DNA of 64,000 nt, taken from Nageia nagi (lineage: Eukaryota; Pinophyta). The DNA lies in contig JBITNC010000001.1 in NCBI GenBank assembly GCA_050084985.1, positions 112,592,001 through 112,656,000 on the forward strand. The letters are read 5' to 3'. A program made the position numbers and the translations under genes. The notes below the pieces were generated by a model. The model worked only from the letters and a program-made list of their open reading frames with translations. It was not told where the DNA came from and ran no database searches. Below are positions 1 through 11,640 of the stretch, piece by piece; the stretch's first letter is position 1; each line of letters begins with the position of its first letter.

Positions 1-577
1 CCTTACTTCTATCTCTTTAATTTCTTTTTCCCTATTTGACTACTAAGGGTAATCATTGATAAGTCCTTATGCTACAAGATCAATTTCAAATTCTATTTTT
101 GATTCATTATCTAACTCATTATCGAATTCGACCATCTCATCATCTGAATGCTCACAATTAGCTTCTTCTAATGTTATTGATTCATGATCTTTTAAATTTT
201 TTACAAGTGGTAAAGACTACATAAATTAATGAAAGTTTAACTCAAAGATGGAAGAACAAAGCATACAAAAATTGACATGGCTTTCTATAGGAAAAATGGG
301 TTGCAGGCATTCCATTTCAACAAGATTTAGACCATGAATGATCCTACTTTGACTCGTTAGGGTGAACGACAAGAGGGGTAGCTTAGCTAACAGTATCCTA
401 GAAGATGACCTAGAACTATTTTTGGTCAAAAATTCATGGATAATATGAAATGAATGAGGTATGGTAAGATGTTTAGTAAATTTATAGAATACCTAGGAAG
501 CTTTAAGAATTCTTGGATTAACCTTAATTTATCTTCCATTAGATTTAGATCATTAGATTTTTTATATCGATAAAGGG
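1..577 (-). other. Internal region of minus-strand LTR element, no intact ORF
   Basis: This stretch lies downstream of the leader ORF at 578-886 on the minus strand. Minus-strand reading gives short acidic stretches rich in Glu and Asp near 60-180, broken by stops, and no domain I recognise. It is inferred to be the decayed internal region of the element whose primer site is at 904-921. Confidence 0.3.
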
Positions 578-886
578 TTAATTAACGTTTATTCTCAAAG
601 GTTGGATAATTTCTTCTTCAGGGCTCTCATTGTCTTCTAAGTCCCTGTGATAAGATTCATCATTTATTATATTTATGCTTATTTTACCAGGGTTATCATT
701 ATCTTTGGAATCTCCATGATAAGATTTGTCATCAAAAAAATTGGTTTTAATAACCAAAGGGACACTATCTTTATTTAACCTAGCACTTTTTCTTATCGAT
801 GTTATACCTTTCCATGATTTTCTTTTTCTTTTAGTTGGTTCAAGCTTTGATTGATTTAATGATAAAAGATCTAATGAATTGTTCAT
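578..886 (-). CDS. Leader ORF of a tRNA-Trp-primed LTR retrotransposon, unknown function
   Basis: A 102-codon minus-strand ORF begins 17 bases after the primer-binding site at 904-921, which is where the first internal ORF of an LTR element is expected. The product is hydrophilic, with a basic N-terminal patch (KRKRKSWKG, then RKSARLNK) followed by an acidic Asp/Glu-rich half with two similar segments (DDKSYHGDSKDND and NDESYHRDLEDNE). I recognise no Gag or other domain. The basic-then-acidic layout could suit a nucleic-acid-binding or nuclear-localised peptide, but that is inference. It may be the 5' remnant of a longer gag; further minus-strand sequence below 578 is closed by stops. Confidence 0.4.
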   Translation of the reverse strand: MNNSLDLLSLNQSKLEPTKRKRKSWKGITSIRKSARLNKDSVPLVIKTNFFDDKSYHGDSKDNDNPGKISINIINDESYHRDLEDNESPEEEIIQPLRINVN

Positions 887-903
887 ATTTGTAGAAGTTA
901 AGT

Positions 904-921
904 TTCACGTCGGGTTCACCA
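904..921 (-). promoter_or_regulatory. Primer-binding site complementary to tRNA-Trp
   Basis: The plus strand reads TTCACGTCGGGTTCACCA. This equals the 3' end of plant cytosolic tRNA-Trp including the CCA tail, as I recall that tRNA. On the minus strand it is the complementary primer site TGGTGAACCC..., so reverse transcription of a minus-strand element would start here. It fixes the LTR on the higher-coordinate side. Confidence 0.75.
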
Positions 922-1950
922 AATGTTTACAAATATTTTAAGCATGCAAGCAAATAAATAATTACAAAACCCAAAATACCTGTTTCAAGGTACGAATAGC
1001 AATTTAGACCATATAAACAAATAGATGAAGATAACCACTTAGAATTAGGACAACAATACTAATCAAGAACTATAATGTGTATACTTACCTTACAAAGTGT
1101 ACCTAACATCGAATAATGATGATATGTTTAATATGTGGATGATAGAGAAATCTTACTCCAGAACCTATAACCTAAAATGCAACAAAAAGAGGATTGCAGG
1201 CAGTTTGTGTTATGGAAGAGGAGCATCGATGGTGTATTTGGCATGAATGAGGAGAATCGATGACCTTTGTTAAAGTGCTCTTTACTTCCAAATCAAGTCA
1301 ATAATTTGAATATAGATGTTTCAATCAATGATATGATATCCAGATAAATTATTAGTGTCAAGATAGCTTGCATAAGGAAGTACACAAACCATAACCTTGA
1401 ATGGCAACATCAAAAGACACCTAAAGGATTGCCACCACCAAGACCAGATATGGGATCATGTATCTCCTTGATGTGGACTTACTATTAGACCCTTATTTAT
1501 ATAGATAATAATATGACCTACTCCTTAGGTTAGCATGTACCTACTTAAACAGGGTTAGTCCACAATACATAAAAATATTCAAGATAATTAGTGATATTAT
1601 GATAATGTTCAAGATAAACATTGATATAATTAAATATTCTATGTGTGTATTAGTGCAAGAAAATGTATTTATTTAAATGCATAAATAAATTTTATGTGAT
1701 AACATGATGATCATAGAGATACAACCAGAATTTCTTGTCATCGACTCCAACATAGACCATCTATGAGGACATCAAACTCTTATATCACTCAATTCTTTGC
1801 AACCTTGAATGTTAGGAGAAATCGTTGATTCATAGACCTTATTTATATTTTATTTAATATTTTTCTTATTTTATTTCCTCTGGAGTTGCACTAGGCACTC
1901 CCGTTGCTTTGTATATGTCCTACTTTACAGTCCTATTGACCTTTTTTGGT
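922..1950 (-). mobile_element. Probable LTR of the tRNA-Trp-primed element
   Basis: The 3' end of the minus-strand LTR is fixed by the primer site at 904-921; two spacer bases may lie between. A good TATA box (CTATATAAATA, minus strand) sits at 1504-1494, leaving over 500 bases of R and U5 before the primer site. The distal boundary is not seen clearly, so 1950 is a guess. There is no coding potential inside. Whether a matching second LTR exists cannot be told, because the element leaves the window at position 1. Confidence 0.5.
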
Positions 1951-2892
1951 CACTAATGGATATTAATACAAATTCTATTCTATTTTATTCATACTCAAAA
2001 ATCTTAGTTGATAATTTTGAAGACTAAAATTTATCATACTCTATATTAGGGAATCCACCTACATTAGACAAAAAGTGATTACAACAAATCTTGTAGTACA
2101 ACGAGTTTCAAACTTATCATATCTTATTTCCAGCAATGGGTAACTACAAATTAGAAGCATCACATTAACCTTGAAGATTTTAGAATGATCACCTATTGAT
2201 ATATTATTGCTAAACCTACTAGAATTACTTTTTTTGGTTGTAACATCAAGAATTTTTTTTGATATCAAATGTTGAAGGAGCCACTTGACTCTCTATAAGG
2301 ACTTTTTGCATTTCTCAGGCTTATTGTATTCGATAATCTTTTTTTCTACTTCTTACTGTTATGTACATCAAAGCTACAGTTGATGCTTCCTTGCTCTTCC
2401 TATATGTATTTTTTTATCACTAATAACATTTATATTAAAATTTCAAATTATGTAAAAAATAAAAAATATATAAATTAAATATTAAACATTTGAAATCTAA
2501 GATTACACAAATAATTAAAATATTCCTTACAAGAAAACATAATAGCTTTATATCAATATTTATCATTATTAAATACTAAAATTAAAAAGAAACATTAAAT
2601 CAATACACCTCATGGTTAAGATATTTGTAGAGATGACATATTGTGAATATGAATGAGTTGGACAAAAGGAATGTTGGAGAGTAAATGAATTGGAAAAAAG
2701 TAACCATTGAGGATGATATAAGAATAAAATGAATATTAAATGGCATATTGCTGTTGAATTTATTTTTTATTTTTTTCAATTTGCTTGTTTTAAGAGATGG
2801 GAGAGGGAAAGTTTCAAGACACTTATGAAGGAAGTAGTAATATATATTATTTTCATATGACTTCTTCCTATTGGCATGAACATAGAATCATA
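1951..2892. other. AT-rich non-coding stretch
   Basis: I see no gene or recognisable element. Short ORFs such as the minus-strand one at 2059-2268 have no family features. Homopolymer A and T runs are common around 2440-2600. Confidence 0.4.
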
Positions 2893-3012
2893 AGATCTCT
2901 TACTATATATTATCTACCATTTTAGAGTCGAAATATCTCTTACTGTATATTGTCTACCATTTTATAGTCATAATATCTCTTATTGTATGTTGTTTACCAT
3001 TTCTCGGAGCCA
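2893..3012 (+). repeat. Three-copy 40-bp tandem repeat
   Basis: Units begin at 2893, 2933 and 2973, each starting (A)TATCTCTTA and containing a form of TCTACCATTTTA. The first two are very similar and the third diverges at its end. Confidence 0.8.
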
Positions 3013-3029
3013 AAATTGAGAGTGTCATC

Positions 3030-3160
3030 TCGATCATTAATTGTAAAGGTTGGTAGTGAATTGGGTTATCCATGATCTGTGTTGTTTTTTTGCATTGGAC
3101 ATCCTCTATTTTTGTGCATTGGACATTTGCATTAAAACTTTTGCAAATGGAATCCATGGC
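3030..3160 (+). repeat. Segment duplicated at 6463-6610
   Basis: The string GGGTTATCCATGATCTGTGT with its flanks (GGAGGTTGGTA/GTAAAGGTTGGTA before, GGAC(A/G)TCCTCT after) appears both here and at about 6480-6545. The surrounding 100 or so bases match with small differences. The second copy lies next to the exon-like blocks at 5.4-6.1 kb, so this is either a dispersed repeat or a partial copy of that locus. Confidence 0.65.
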
Positions 3161-3928
3161 AATTCATCCAAATCAGGTTTTTAGACCTTATTATTCACAC
3201 CCTTAAAACCCTTTTTTCGAACCCTCCCCTCTTCCAAAACCCTTTGTAAAATCGATCACTCATGGTGAGGAAAAAAATAATCCGTTCCCAAAAATCCTAA
3301 TTCCAGGGCTGGAATACTCCTTTTCGTAATTGATTCTCCATCGCCTTCCCCTCCCTCAAGTGGATGGAACATGTACAAAGTTTGGCATCGAAAAATAAGA
3401 TAAGACTATAGTTCTAATACTACATCAATTGGTTATATGATATTATCCTTTTATCTAGGTCTTCTTTGTATTATTCTTCTATTAGTAAGAATTATTAACC
3501 ATTAAGGAACCATATCTATTAAAGTAAGTCCATAATTTATAAAGATTAATACCACACTCGAGATATTATGTTATAGATCTGATTGTAATATGCATTACTT
3601 GATAATATTGTTACACATGTTTTTAGCCCTCTCATAGTAGAGATTTAGAAAAAAACAAGTCTACCCAATAGTTTAGGCTCTCTCCACTATAATGCTTTAC
3701 GACAAAAGGTAATTTCTACCTAATCTAAGCATCATTATAGAGTTTCTATTTAAATCATGGATTGTATCTCATATTTCTTGATATGCTAAGTCCAACCGAT
3801 GGGTGACCATGTTGGCGTGGATGAGGTCGAGTGTGACTCTTAGGTGACTTTGATGGAAGAGAACCCCTCAGACACGAAATCTAATTCCAAGAAATTGACC
3901 CAAAAGGATGGTTTCATAAAAACAAATA

Positions 3929-3940
3929 ATACACATTATT
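3929..3940. repeat. Left target-site duplication of SINE
   Basis: ATACACATTATT here matches ATACACATATTATT at 4059-4072 with a two-base gap. The pair brackets the SINE body. Confidence 0.6.
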
Positions 3941-4058
3941 ATTATTTTTGATATCCTTATCTAAGCATGCACACACCCCCGTAGGTTGGAACCTGAGACC
4001 TAACCGACGTATTATCGCCAAACCCAAGGCCCTAATGCTACGCCACCCCACTAGGGCT
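3941..4058 (-). mobile_element. tRNA-derived SINE with pol III boxes A and B
   Basis: On the minus strand the body starts near 4058 and carries an A-box-like TGGCGTAGCATTAGG (4045-4031) and a B-box-like GGTTCCAACC (3993-3984). The spacing of about 40 bases is typical of an internal RNA polymerase III promoter. The 3' end runs into an A-rich tail (AAAAATAATAAT on the minus strand). Direct repeats flank it, as expected for LINE-mediated insertion. The body is about 110 bases and does not fold as an intact tRNA gene to my eye, so a SINE is preferred over a tRNA gene. I cannot name the family. Confidence 0.6.
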
Positions 4059-4072
4059 ATACACATATTATT
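4059..4072. repeat. Right target-site duplication of SINE
   Basis: ATACACATATTATT is the partner of 3929-3940. Confidence 0.6.
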
Positions 4073-5377
4073 TTATCTTACTATCATCTTTCATTTAATT
4101 CTATAAGCTCATGATAGACCTTTTTATTATTGTGTAATTACATTGAGAGGTGTAAATACAATGACAACCAAGGGGTGGGAGTGGGAAGCCAAAATGTCGC
4201 GTCATCTATCTGGTAAAAAATATTTGGCTGACTATTTTGATTTTATTAAAATTTTAATACAAAGCATACTACATTAATTTTAATAAATATTTTTTATATA
4301 TAAATAAAATGTTTAATAAATTTCAATCACAAAATAAAATTAATTAGAATTCAACTATGTAACCATTTGCTATATCCAAGATAAGCATCTCAGGAATGAT
4401 ATCTCTCAACGTTTCTTGATATATATAAAGGATTATATCAAAGTTAGTACTATTTGCAATCATCTCATCTTCATACATGATGATAAATAATTACAAGATT
4501 TTAAGGTAGTTTACATATATTGCATATGAATTATATTTAATTATTGCTATTAATATAATAAAATAATTATAAATATTAAATTTAATATATATTAGTTAGG
4601 ATTATTTATCTAATAATCAAACTATTATATTTATATTTAGTAGATGAATTACTAACATAATATAAAAATATTTAAAATTTTATAGAAGAATGATTAAAAT
4701 TCTATAACTTTGTAGGTTCTTCTAATAATTTTATTTACAATAAATTTATAGTATATATAATATTCATATGATAAATAAAAATGAAAATCGCAATCAGTAT
4801 CATTTATTATATTAATTTTAATTAAATAAAATATATTAAAATCTTTTTTAATTTTTATTTTGAAGAAAGGTATTTAAATTTTTTAAACTACAAAATAATA
4901 TAATGCAAATGAACATGAAAAAAATGTTGGAATTGAACAAAATTTATTAGTATAAAATTTAAATTTAATTTTAATATATATTAAATATTTGATATATAAA
5001 TGAAAAATAAAAATATTACATGATAGCAATAAATTTATATAGCAAAAATCAAAATATTACATAATATGATAGCACTAAATTTAAATAATTTGGTATTCAA
5101 AATTTATAGCAAAAGTTAAAATCTTATCCATATCAAATTGATTCTTATTACCGTACTATAATTGAAGATAAAAGACGAAAATAGATTTTTGTAGAATGAA
5201 TTATTGATCAAGTGACCTAACTGTTGGAGGAGACGCGGACTAAAATAGCCGTTTATTATATTATTATTGCCACGTATGTTACTATTGCCATGTGGAAAGT
5301 TTTTGGAAAGCTGTTTTTCCGTAGACAATGCCCCAGAATAATAACCCTAGATCTGCTCATATTCATATTATTGGTAA
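4073..5377. other. AT-rich non-coding stretch
   Basis: The stretch is extremely AT-rich from about 4220 to 5110 and contains no ORF worth reporting. From about 5210 the base composition becomes more balanced, next to the exon-like blocks that follow. It may contain a promoter for them, but no clear element is seen. Confidence 0.4.
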
Positions 5378-6076
5378 ATGGAAAAGAATAGTTCTAGTGG
5401 TGGTAAATATGGCGAGGGCAGGGTTGGATTCGACCTCGCATCCGAATGGAGATATATGTGGTGGCGGATGGGGAGATTCTGCAGACAATTAGCCAATCCG
5501 TTTATTTTGATGGACAATCCCCATATCCAAGACACCGACGATATCTTCCCCTTTGGCTAAGGTAAACCAGAGCACACAGCTATCCTATAGTTCTGTAACT
5601 GCATAGTGTTTTTATATTGCAGATATAGAGAGGACTGCGTCCGTCTGTGGCACTTCTCCTGACCAGAAGTTCTCCGCGTTTTGACTACTTCATGGAAGAA
5701 CTGCAGACTCGTGTGAAGTCTTTGAAGAGCTATAGTACGAATACCGCCGGTGTAGGTTTATAAATATAACGCTTTCAGATATGGCAATTCAGCAATTTAA
5801 ACATGCCCGCGTTAGATTTCTCTGTTACTAAAAACCCAATTACAACATCATCCTTGAACTACGGTGAGCGGTTCTTTTCTGTGACCGAATCCTAAGTCTC
5901 CACATTCTTTTGTTTTTCAATAAGATTATTATTATATACTATTAATCTTGCATACGCTTGTTCATTGCAGAGACTCCAACAATGGCGTAAATACGAAAAG
6001 GAGAACAACGGACACCATATGTCATGACGCCATCTTCAAAATACCCCATGCCGATATCACGTCCCTCGCATCTAAG
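5378..6076 (+). pseudogene. Exon-like blocks of an unidentified plant gene, broken
   Basis: Four short blocks have good splice borders: 5378-5561 (ATG start, donor GTAAAC), 5623-5751 (acceptor TTGCAG), 5779-5863 (acceptor TTTCAG, donor GTGAGC) and 5971-6076 (acceptor TTGCAG, donor GTAACT). Base composition is richer in GC than the surroundings and the peptide fragments look protein-like, for example WRYMWWRMGRF, DYFMEELQTRVKSLKSY, FSVTKNPITTSS and RTPYVMTPSSKYPMP. Breaks include an in-frame TAA at 5558, a frameshift near 5682 and a TAA in the fourth block. The Ser/Thr/Pro-rich basic fourth block suggests a regulatory or nuclear protein, but I do not recognise the family. A further block at about 6732-6790 (STRSTRRAAAM, then a stop) and the blocks at 24479-24778 may belong to the same gene. 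Confidence 0.4.
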
Positions 6077-6405
6077 GTAACTGCATTGTATATAGTCATT
6101 CTCAATGACTACTTTGAATGCAGATTTCTTTTCAACCGCTTATTCAGTGCTTGGATGTTGACAACCTAATCCGGAGAAGAAAAGTGAATTTTACTAGAGT
6201 TATATCAATAACAAACATTCTTTTCTCCAAAGCTTGCAGTTCATTCCAAGAGTTTTCTAATCGATGTGAACATTTTGCGGGTACTCATTACTGACCCTTG
6301 CATCAGAAGTTATCTTCCACTTAATCTATCCATTTAAGTGGCAGGTCAGATGCATAGTCTAATCACCTTATGGAATAAGGATTTTCCTTTCCTTTCCATA
6401 GTTTC

Positions 6406-6730
6406 TTGACTTTCTTATTGAAGCTATTTTCTTATGGGAATAATTATATAGTCTATGAGTCATCCCAGCCATTGATTGTGGAGGTTGGTACTGATTGGGT
6501 TATCCATGATCTGTGTTGGTTTTGTATGTTGGACGTCCTCTGTTTCTGTTGTATTAATTGGTTTATCATTATAAACTCTGCAAAATGGAAATCCTCTGTT
6601 TCTGTGTTCTGATGGCACCAAATTGTCTGCAGGCTTCAATAGTTTGATGGCAGATACATATTAAATATTTTGTAAAATAGGCATCCTCTGTTTCTATATT
6701 CTGATGGCACCAATTGTTTGTTTAATGGCA
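6406..6730 (+). repeat. Repeat-bearing intron-like sequence
   Basis: This includes the second copy of the segment at 3030-3160. The phrase ATCCTCTGTTTCT(G/A)T..TTCTGATGGCACCAA occurs at about 6592-6625 and 6678-6713, so there is a local direct repeat as well. No coding potential. Confidence 0.55.
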
Positions 6731-6731
6731 G

Positions 6732-6790
6732 AATCAACTAGGTCAACTCGTCGTGCAGCTGCCATGGCTCCTTAAGGCAAGGAGGTGTCC
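6732..6790 (+). other. Possible small exon
   Basis: An acceptor-like TGGCAG precedes a reading frame giving STRSTRRAAAMAP and then a stop before GGCAAGGAG|GTGTCC, a usable donor. The Ser/Arg-rich peptide resembles the style of the fragments at 5.4-6.1 kb. Frame continuity with the earlier blocks is not demonstrated. Confidence 0.25.
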
Positions 6791-6799
6791 TTATCTCTT

Positions 6800-9700
6800 A
6801 TGATCTAAATGGAATACTATCCATTTGGTGAGGGAGCATGCAAACGGATCCTGAATATATGGGATGCGGCGGAATTGGTCGAGGTTATTCTTTTACTTCT
6901 TTTATCTAGACATGATGCGCTTTGAACATAGTTACGGTTTCATATTTATCTGCAGCGAAAGAAATGTTGAATGATAGTTATATATATATATATTTGTTTG
7001 TGGTGAATTATATAGACAGATGAGTTAAGCAAAAAAAATTTCTATAGGTTTTGAACTTTCTTGCTAAATGGGTTATTCTTAAATTGAAAGGTTATGTTCT
7101 CATGTTTCTTGTTATATAATTTCTGTTACATTGTTTTTAAAATTTTAAGTAATCATAAAAAAGTTTCTTACAGAAAACAGAGCACCCCGAGAATAATTAT
7201 ATAGTCTATGAGTTCATGTATACAATCTTTGTACTCAATATTGCTTTCAATATTGAATACAAAGATGCATTCTAAAGTATCCATGTGTTGTGCAGAGAGG
7301 TTTAAGAAGCATATGCTTGTTTGATTTACACTTTTATTATTGTTATTCAGTAATTTTAGTTCTATTGATCTCTTATATTTTCGTGCAATACGAAGGCAGT
7401 TAGTTGTGTTTTGCCTGCTTAAAATAAATAGGGCTTTAATGTTGAGAATCTTTCTCCAAGATAATGTTCTATAGAGCTATCAAACTGGACTAAAATCGTC
7501 ATGAACTTGTTATAATTGTTTGAGCTAGACAAAAAATAGTTCAAGTCCCAAATTCTTGATGTCGTACAATAATAGATATTAAGGGATCCTCATCTTCAAA
7601 TGTGGTTTGAGGATGGTCTACAATATGTTTCATATTGTATTTTATGGTGCTCAAGCTCCAGCTCCAGTTGTAGAGCAGGGAAGTAACACATGCATTGTCG
7701 CCAACGTCTTAATATAGAAGTTGAACAAACCTGCAATGTTTATCGCACTTTGTTGTTGATGGGGATATAGCAGTACATACATAACAAGTTTCAAGACTTT
7801 TCTGGTGCAATAGTCTTCTTCAAATTCAAAACAACTTCCAATTTGTTATAAACTGACCAATTTGATACTAGTCTTATAAAATGTTCTTATGTCTATCACG
7901 GTTACTTGATATATGTGCAAGTATTAGCTTTGAAAAGCTATATATTGAAGTTATAGGCCACATAAGTAGTATTCTCCATTGGATCTCACTAATTATCTTT
8001 TAAGATTAGTTATTTCTACAGATCCTAAATAAAAGAGAGTGTCATGTCATAGATTTGTTAAATTCAAGCTAATTAGTATTGACATTTGCAGGGCAAATAA
8101 TAGTCAAAGTGCATGGAATAATTTCTTACAATAATTCTGACATATTGGTTCAAGATTGCTAGGATGGGTTGAATCAAACTTATCCCTAGGATATCAGTCA
8201 CATTGTTAAAGTGGAATCCTATTGTTGGTATTGTTGATTTGAATGTATTTTTTCAAGTTGTTCAGACACTTAAAAGAGGAAGTTCGAGCATTTGCACAAG
8301 CTATTACAAGGAAACGTTTCATGTGAAATGGGATGTATATATCTAAATCTCTTCTTCTTGGGAACCTTTTGGTATCATGCTTCAACGCAAATTTTTCCAC
8401 TAATATAAAAGTTTACATCGAAAAATTATAGAACTTCTTTGTTGTGTATTGGTCATTTCATTATGGTTCAAACGAGAATTCAATGTCATAGTTTTGAACA
8501 CGAAAATGTTACCATGCTATATTTGTATATTTTGCATATGTACTTGGATAATTAATTCTTGGCATAAGATTATAAAAAAGAAACAATGGTTCAACAAAAC
8601 GACAATTGAAGTAGGTGTAAATCATTGTTCATGGATCTTCTCATCATATCATCACTAATAATTAGAAGAAATTATAAGGTTCTTCAATAGTGGCATGAGA
8701 TTATATTATCACTAACCAACGCAGCACCCATCAGCTTACATGATAGCCTATTTAGATTGAGAATATGTAGACATTGTACCTAACCTCTTTATCTAGCTTA
8801 TGTTTGATGTAAGAAACTTCAAACACATGGTGCACAACTATGACCTCAGGATCCAGAGGCAAGAGTTTAGTATATGACATCAATACCCCTGTCAGGGCAA
8901 GGTAATGCAAAATCTTTACTTATTAGATAACTAGTGTTAAGTTCGTGAATTTATGTTATCCTAATACTATTACATAATGTAACTGAGATACCTAACATTA
9001 GGTTTACTTGTTCATTTACTAAGTGATAAATATAAAAAGTAGGTTTTTATCTATTAAATAATAAAAATGCCATAAATTTTAAATTGCCAACATTTTTTCT
9101 AATTTGTTGGTATGATATTTTATCTATTTATGATATTACTACCCTTTCCATTTTTATATCGTTGTTAATCATTCTTTATTGCTTTGTTCGTGTGGATCTT
9201 ACCTTGATGTTCGTTCCGGCTTACCCTGAAGACAATATTATAAGGTGATTTATTGCTTCCAAATTATATTGACACAAAACATAGGAACATAAACTTGAAA
9301 ATAAAAGTATCATTGCTCTGATGATGAAAGCTATCTGTTATAAAATTTGAACACTATGCTTGTCAGGTATGTCAAAACCTCCCAAAGGGAATAGATGCTA
9401 CAGTCCAAAGAAACCATGATATATTCCATAAAGCAGCTACCTTCATTTTCAAACTAAGCCAAGACAACCTCAACCTCACAATTATACAGAGTTGAGGAAA
9501 GGAAAAATGGAACTACCTATTGAAGAAGCTGAAGCTGAATAAAACTCGATGGATTAATTGATAATTTGATATACTAGGTTAAACCAATGAAAAGTATCTC
9601 TTCTCCATGAGTAGAAAGTATAAAGTTGAGGAAAAGGAAAATATGCAAGAAAGAGGCTTACTTAAGCAAGGTGGGTTGGTGAGCTCTCCAAGAAGTAGGC

Positions 9701-10199
9701 CAACTTGGGTAAGGTGGCTTAATTAAACAGTGGGGAGAACCCAACTTTAGGAAGGTGGGCTACTTAACTACTATAAGGTTGATCCATAACTCTGAAAAAT
9801 TTCCTCAAAATTTTCCTATTGACCTACCCTTCTAATAAAAAACTAGGAAGTTCACTTTGTATAAGAAAGCTTTTAAGTAGCAGGTTGGAACCAGACGTTA
9901 ATGTTTATCCAAATGGCATCTTCACCAACTTTGAGCTGGACAATTGACCATAATAAACAATCATTAAGAAGGGGGCCATAAAATACCCATAACTACGAAG
10001 GTCTATGTTATCTAATATCCATCGAAGGACTGTATTTCAGTTCTATTGTTAGGCTTTTATTTTTCTTTGACCTTTTCATCTATTGCATTCACCATATTTT
10101 CTAATTTAATATCAGTAGTAGTGACTGAAAGGTCATGAACAAACAAGACTATTGAAACTTTATAGTCCACTGCAGAAGAATTTCTCACACTTGACCTTT
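6800..10199. other. Long non-coding, intron-like stretch
   Basis: I find no exon with convincing coding sequence and no complete element. A fragment at about 9370-9540 gives peptide-like stretches on the plus strand (EERKNGTTY, then a stop) but nothing I can name. Minor features are a short TA run near 6980 and low-complexity A/T tracts. Confidence 0.35.
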
Positions 10200-11640
10200 C
10201 TGGATGACTCTTTCAATTCTATTTGCAGTGATGGTTTGTACTTCCTTTAAGGTTACTCCCTTGATAAGTTGATTGTCTTCTCAAAGAGTGCAAGCATTGC
10301 ACTTGAAACACTAAATGTGCTCCTCCATGAGGAATTACATATTAATCATCAGTGATTTGATGTCCATCTAGAACCTCTATAAGTTTCCTTTCTACTTGCT
10401 TGCAAGAAGGGGAATAACCATTAGCTACGGACGGACACATAAAAGCCTCCAAACTTTTCTATTCTTAAACAGATGTAGACTGCTACACCTTGATCTACAA
10501 AGTTATGGGTGGCTCCATCATTAATAAGAGCTACAATTTGCTGCCCATCGATTCTACCCTTCACTCTAAAAAGAGTGATATCTAGAAGTTCGCGACAATG
10601 CTTCTATAGTAGTAGGTGACTGCACCTCTTCTATTGTTTTTGTAACAACAAACTATTGTCTCCTTCCCTTCGTTTTCTCGCTATTTTACTTTTGCTTTAA
10701 ATTCATCCTCTTCATCAAAGTACTACTCAATAAGGTGTACTCCTTTTTCTATGCAATGATTTAGGGCGTCCATAGATATTTGCATGTGAAGCATGGTTGT
10801 TTCCTTCTCATCTCATTCTGAGTCATCTCTTGGTTTGGCAGTCTCTTCCATGTAGGATTGGTATTTGATTGATTAGGAGGGCAAGATGGACCAACTCTTA
10901 GTCTTTGTGGAAAAGGCTTGTATGAGTAACTGGAAGATTTTGGGGCTATCCCCGTAGTAGTGCCTTTAGATGAGGATCCTAGAGAAGTTTTCTAGGAAGA
11001 AGAGTTCTCTAATGTGAGCTCTTTCTTTACTGCTGCTTGGAGTGAAACGGGGTCAAAAGTCTTAACAAACTTTTGGGTGCGTTCTCACAATTACTCTGAA
11101 CAAATAGATCAATTTCTCTTTTGAAATGCTATGTACCATGACTGAAATTCTATAGAAATCAGCAATATATTCTTCTGTTGTCCCTTGTTGCTTTAAGTGT
11201 GCCAACTCTCTAAAGTGCTTCTCAAGGTTGATGACCTCAAAACGGTCTAGAAGCTTTTCGCAGAACTGGTCATAGGTTATCACCAAGTCATGTTCTTGTG
11301 TCACTAACCCACGGTACCATCATTCGTGGGCCACTCCTTCTAGATGAAGGATTGCAAATTTTAAGGCTTCCTTCGCATACATAAAGCTTAATAAGAAGTA
11401 TCTGTTTAGCTTTTAGATCCATGCTTTGGCTGAAACCTTATTAGACTCATCAAATGAGGGGACAATAAGCTTTACAAGGTGGTGCTACAAATCCCTATGA
11501 GGCTGATTGTGAGCAGGTCCATGAAGGAGATATTCCCTTGAAACGTTACACTCTTCGCTGCATATTCGGCACGGAGGGCATCTAGGTCATCCGTATGTAG
11601 GTCCATCATGTCATTTCTTTGCTGCATGGTCTTCTTTTGC
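10200..11640 (-). pseudogene. Ty3/Gypsy gag-protease relic
   Basis: Minus-strand reading gives, in order, a Gag core at 11304-11062 (ITYDQFCEKLLDRFEV, then LKQQGTTEEYIADF, typical of plant Gypsy Gag), a linker with stops and frameshifts, and a retropepsin-like segment around 10560-10390 (GRIDGQQIVALINDGATHNF). The usual protease motif is D-[ST]-G; here the catalytic Asp position is Asn (codon 10522-10520). No reverse transcriptase or integrase follows below 10200, so the element is truncated at its 3' side. The primer site at 12159-12170 and LTR-like DNA beyond it belong to the same element. It sits in what appears to be intronic DNA. Confidence 0.75.

Noticed and set aside
3984-4045. Box A and box B considered as a functional tRNA gene
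   Set aside because: No acceptor stem or anticodon arm pairing was seen, and the segment has an A-rich tail and target duplications, so a SINE fits better.
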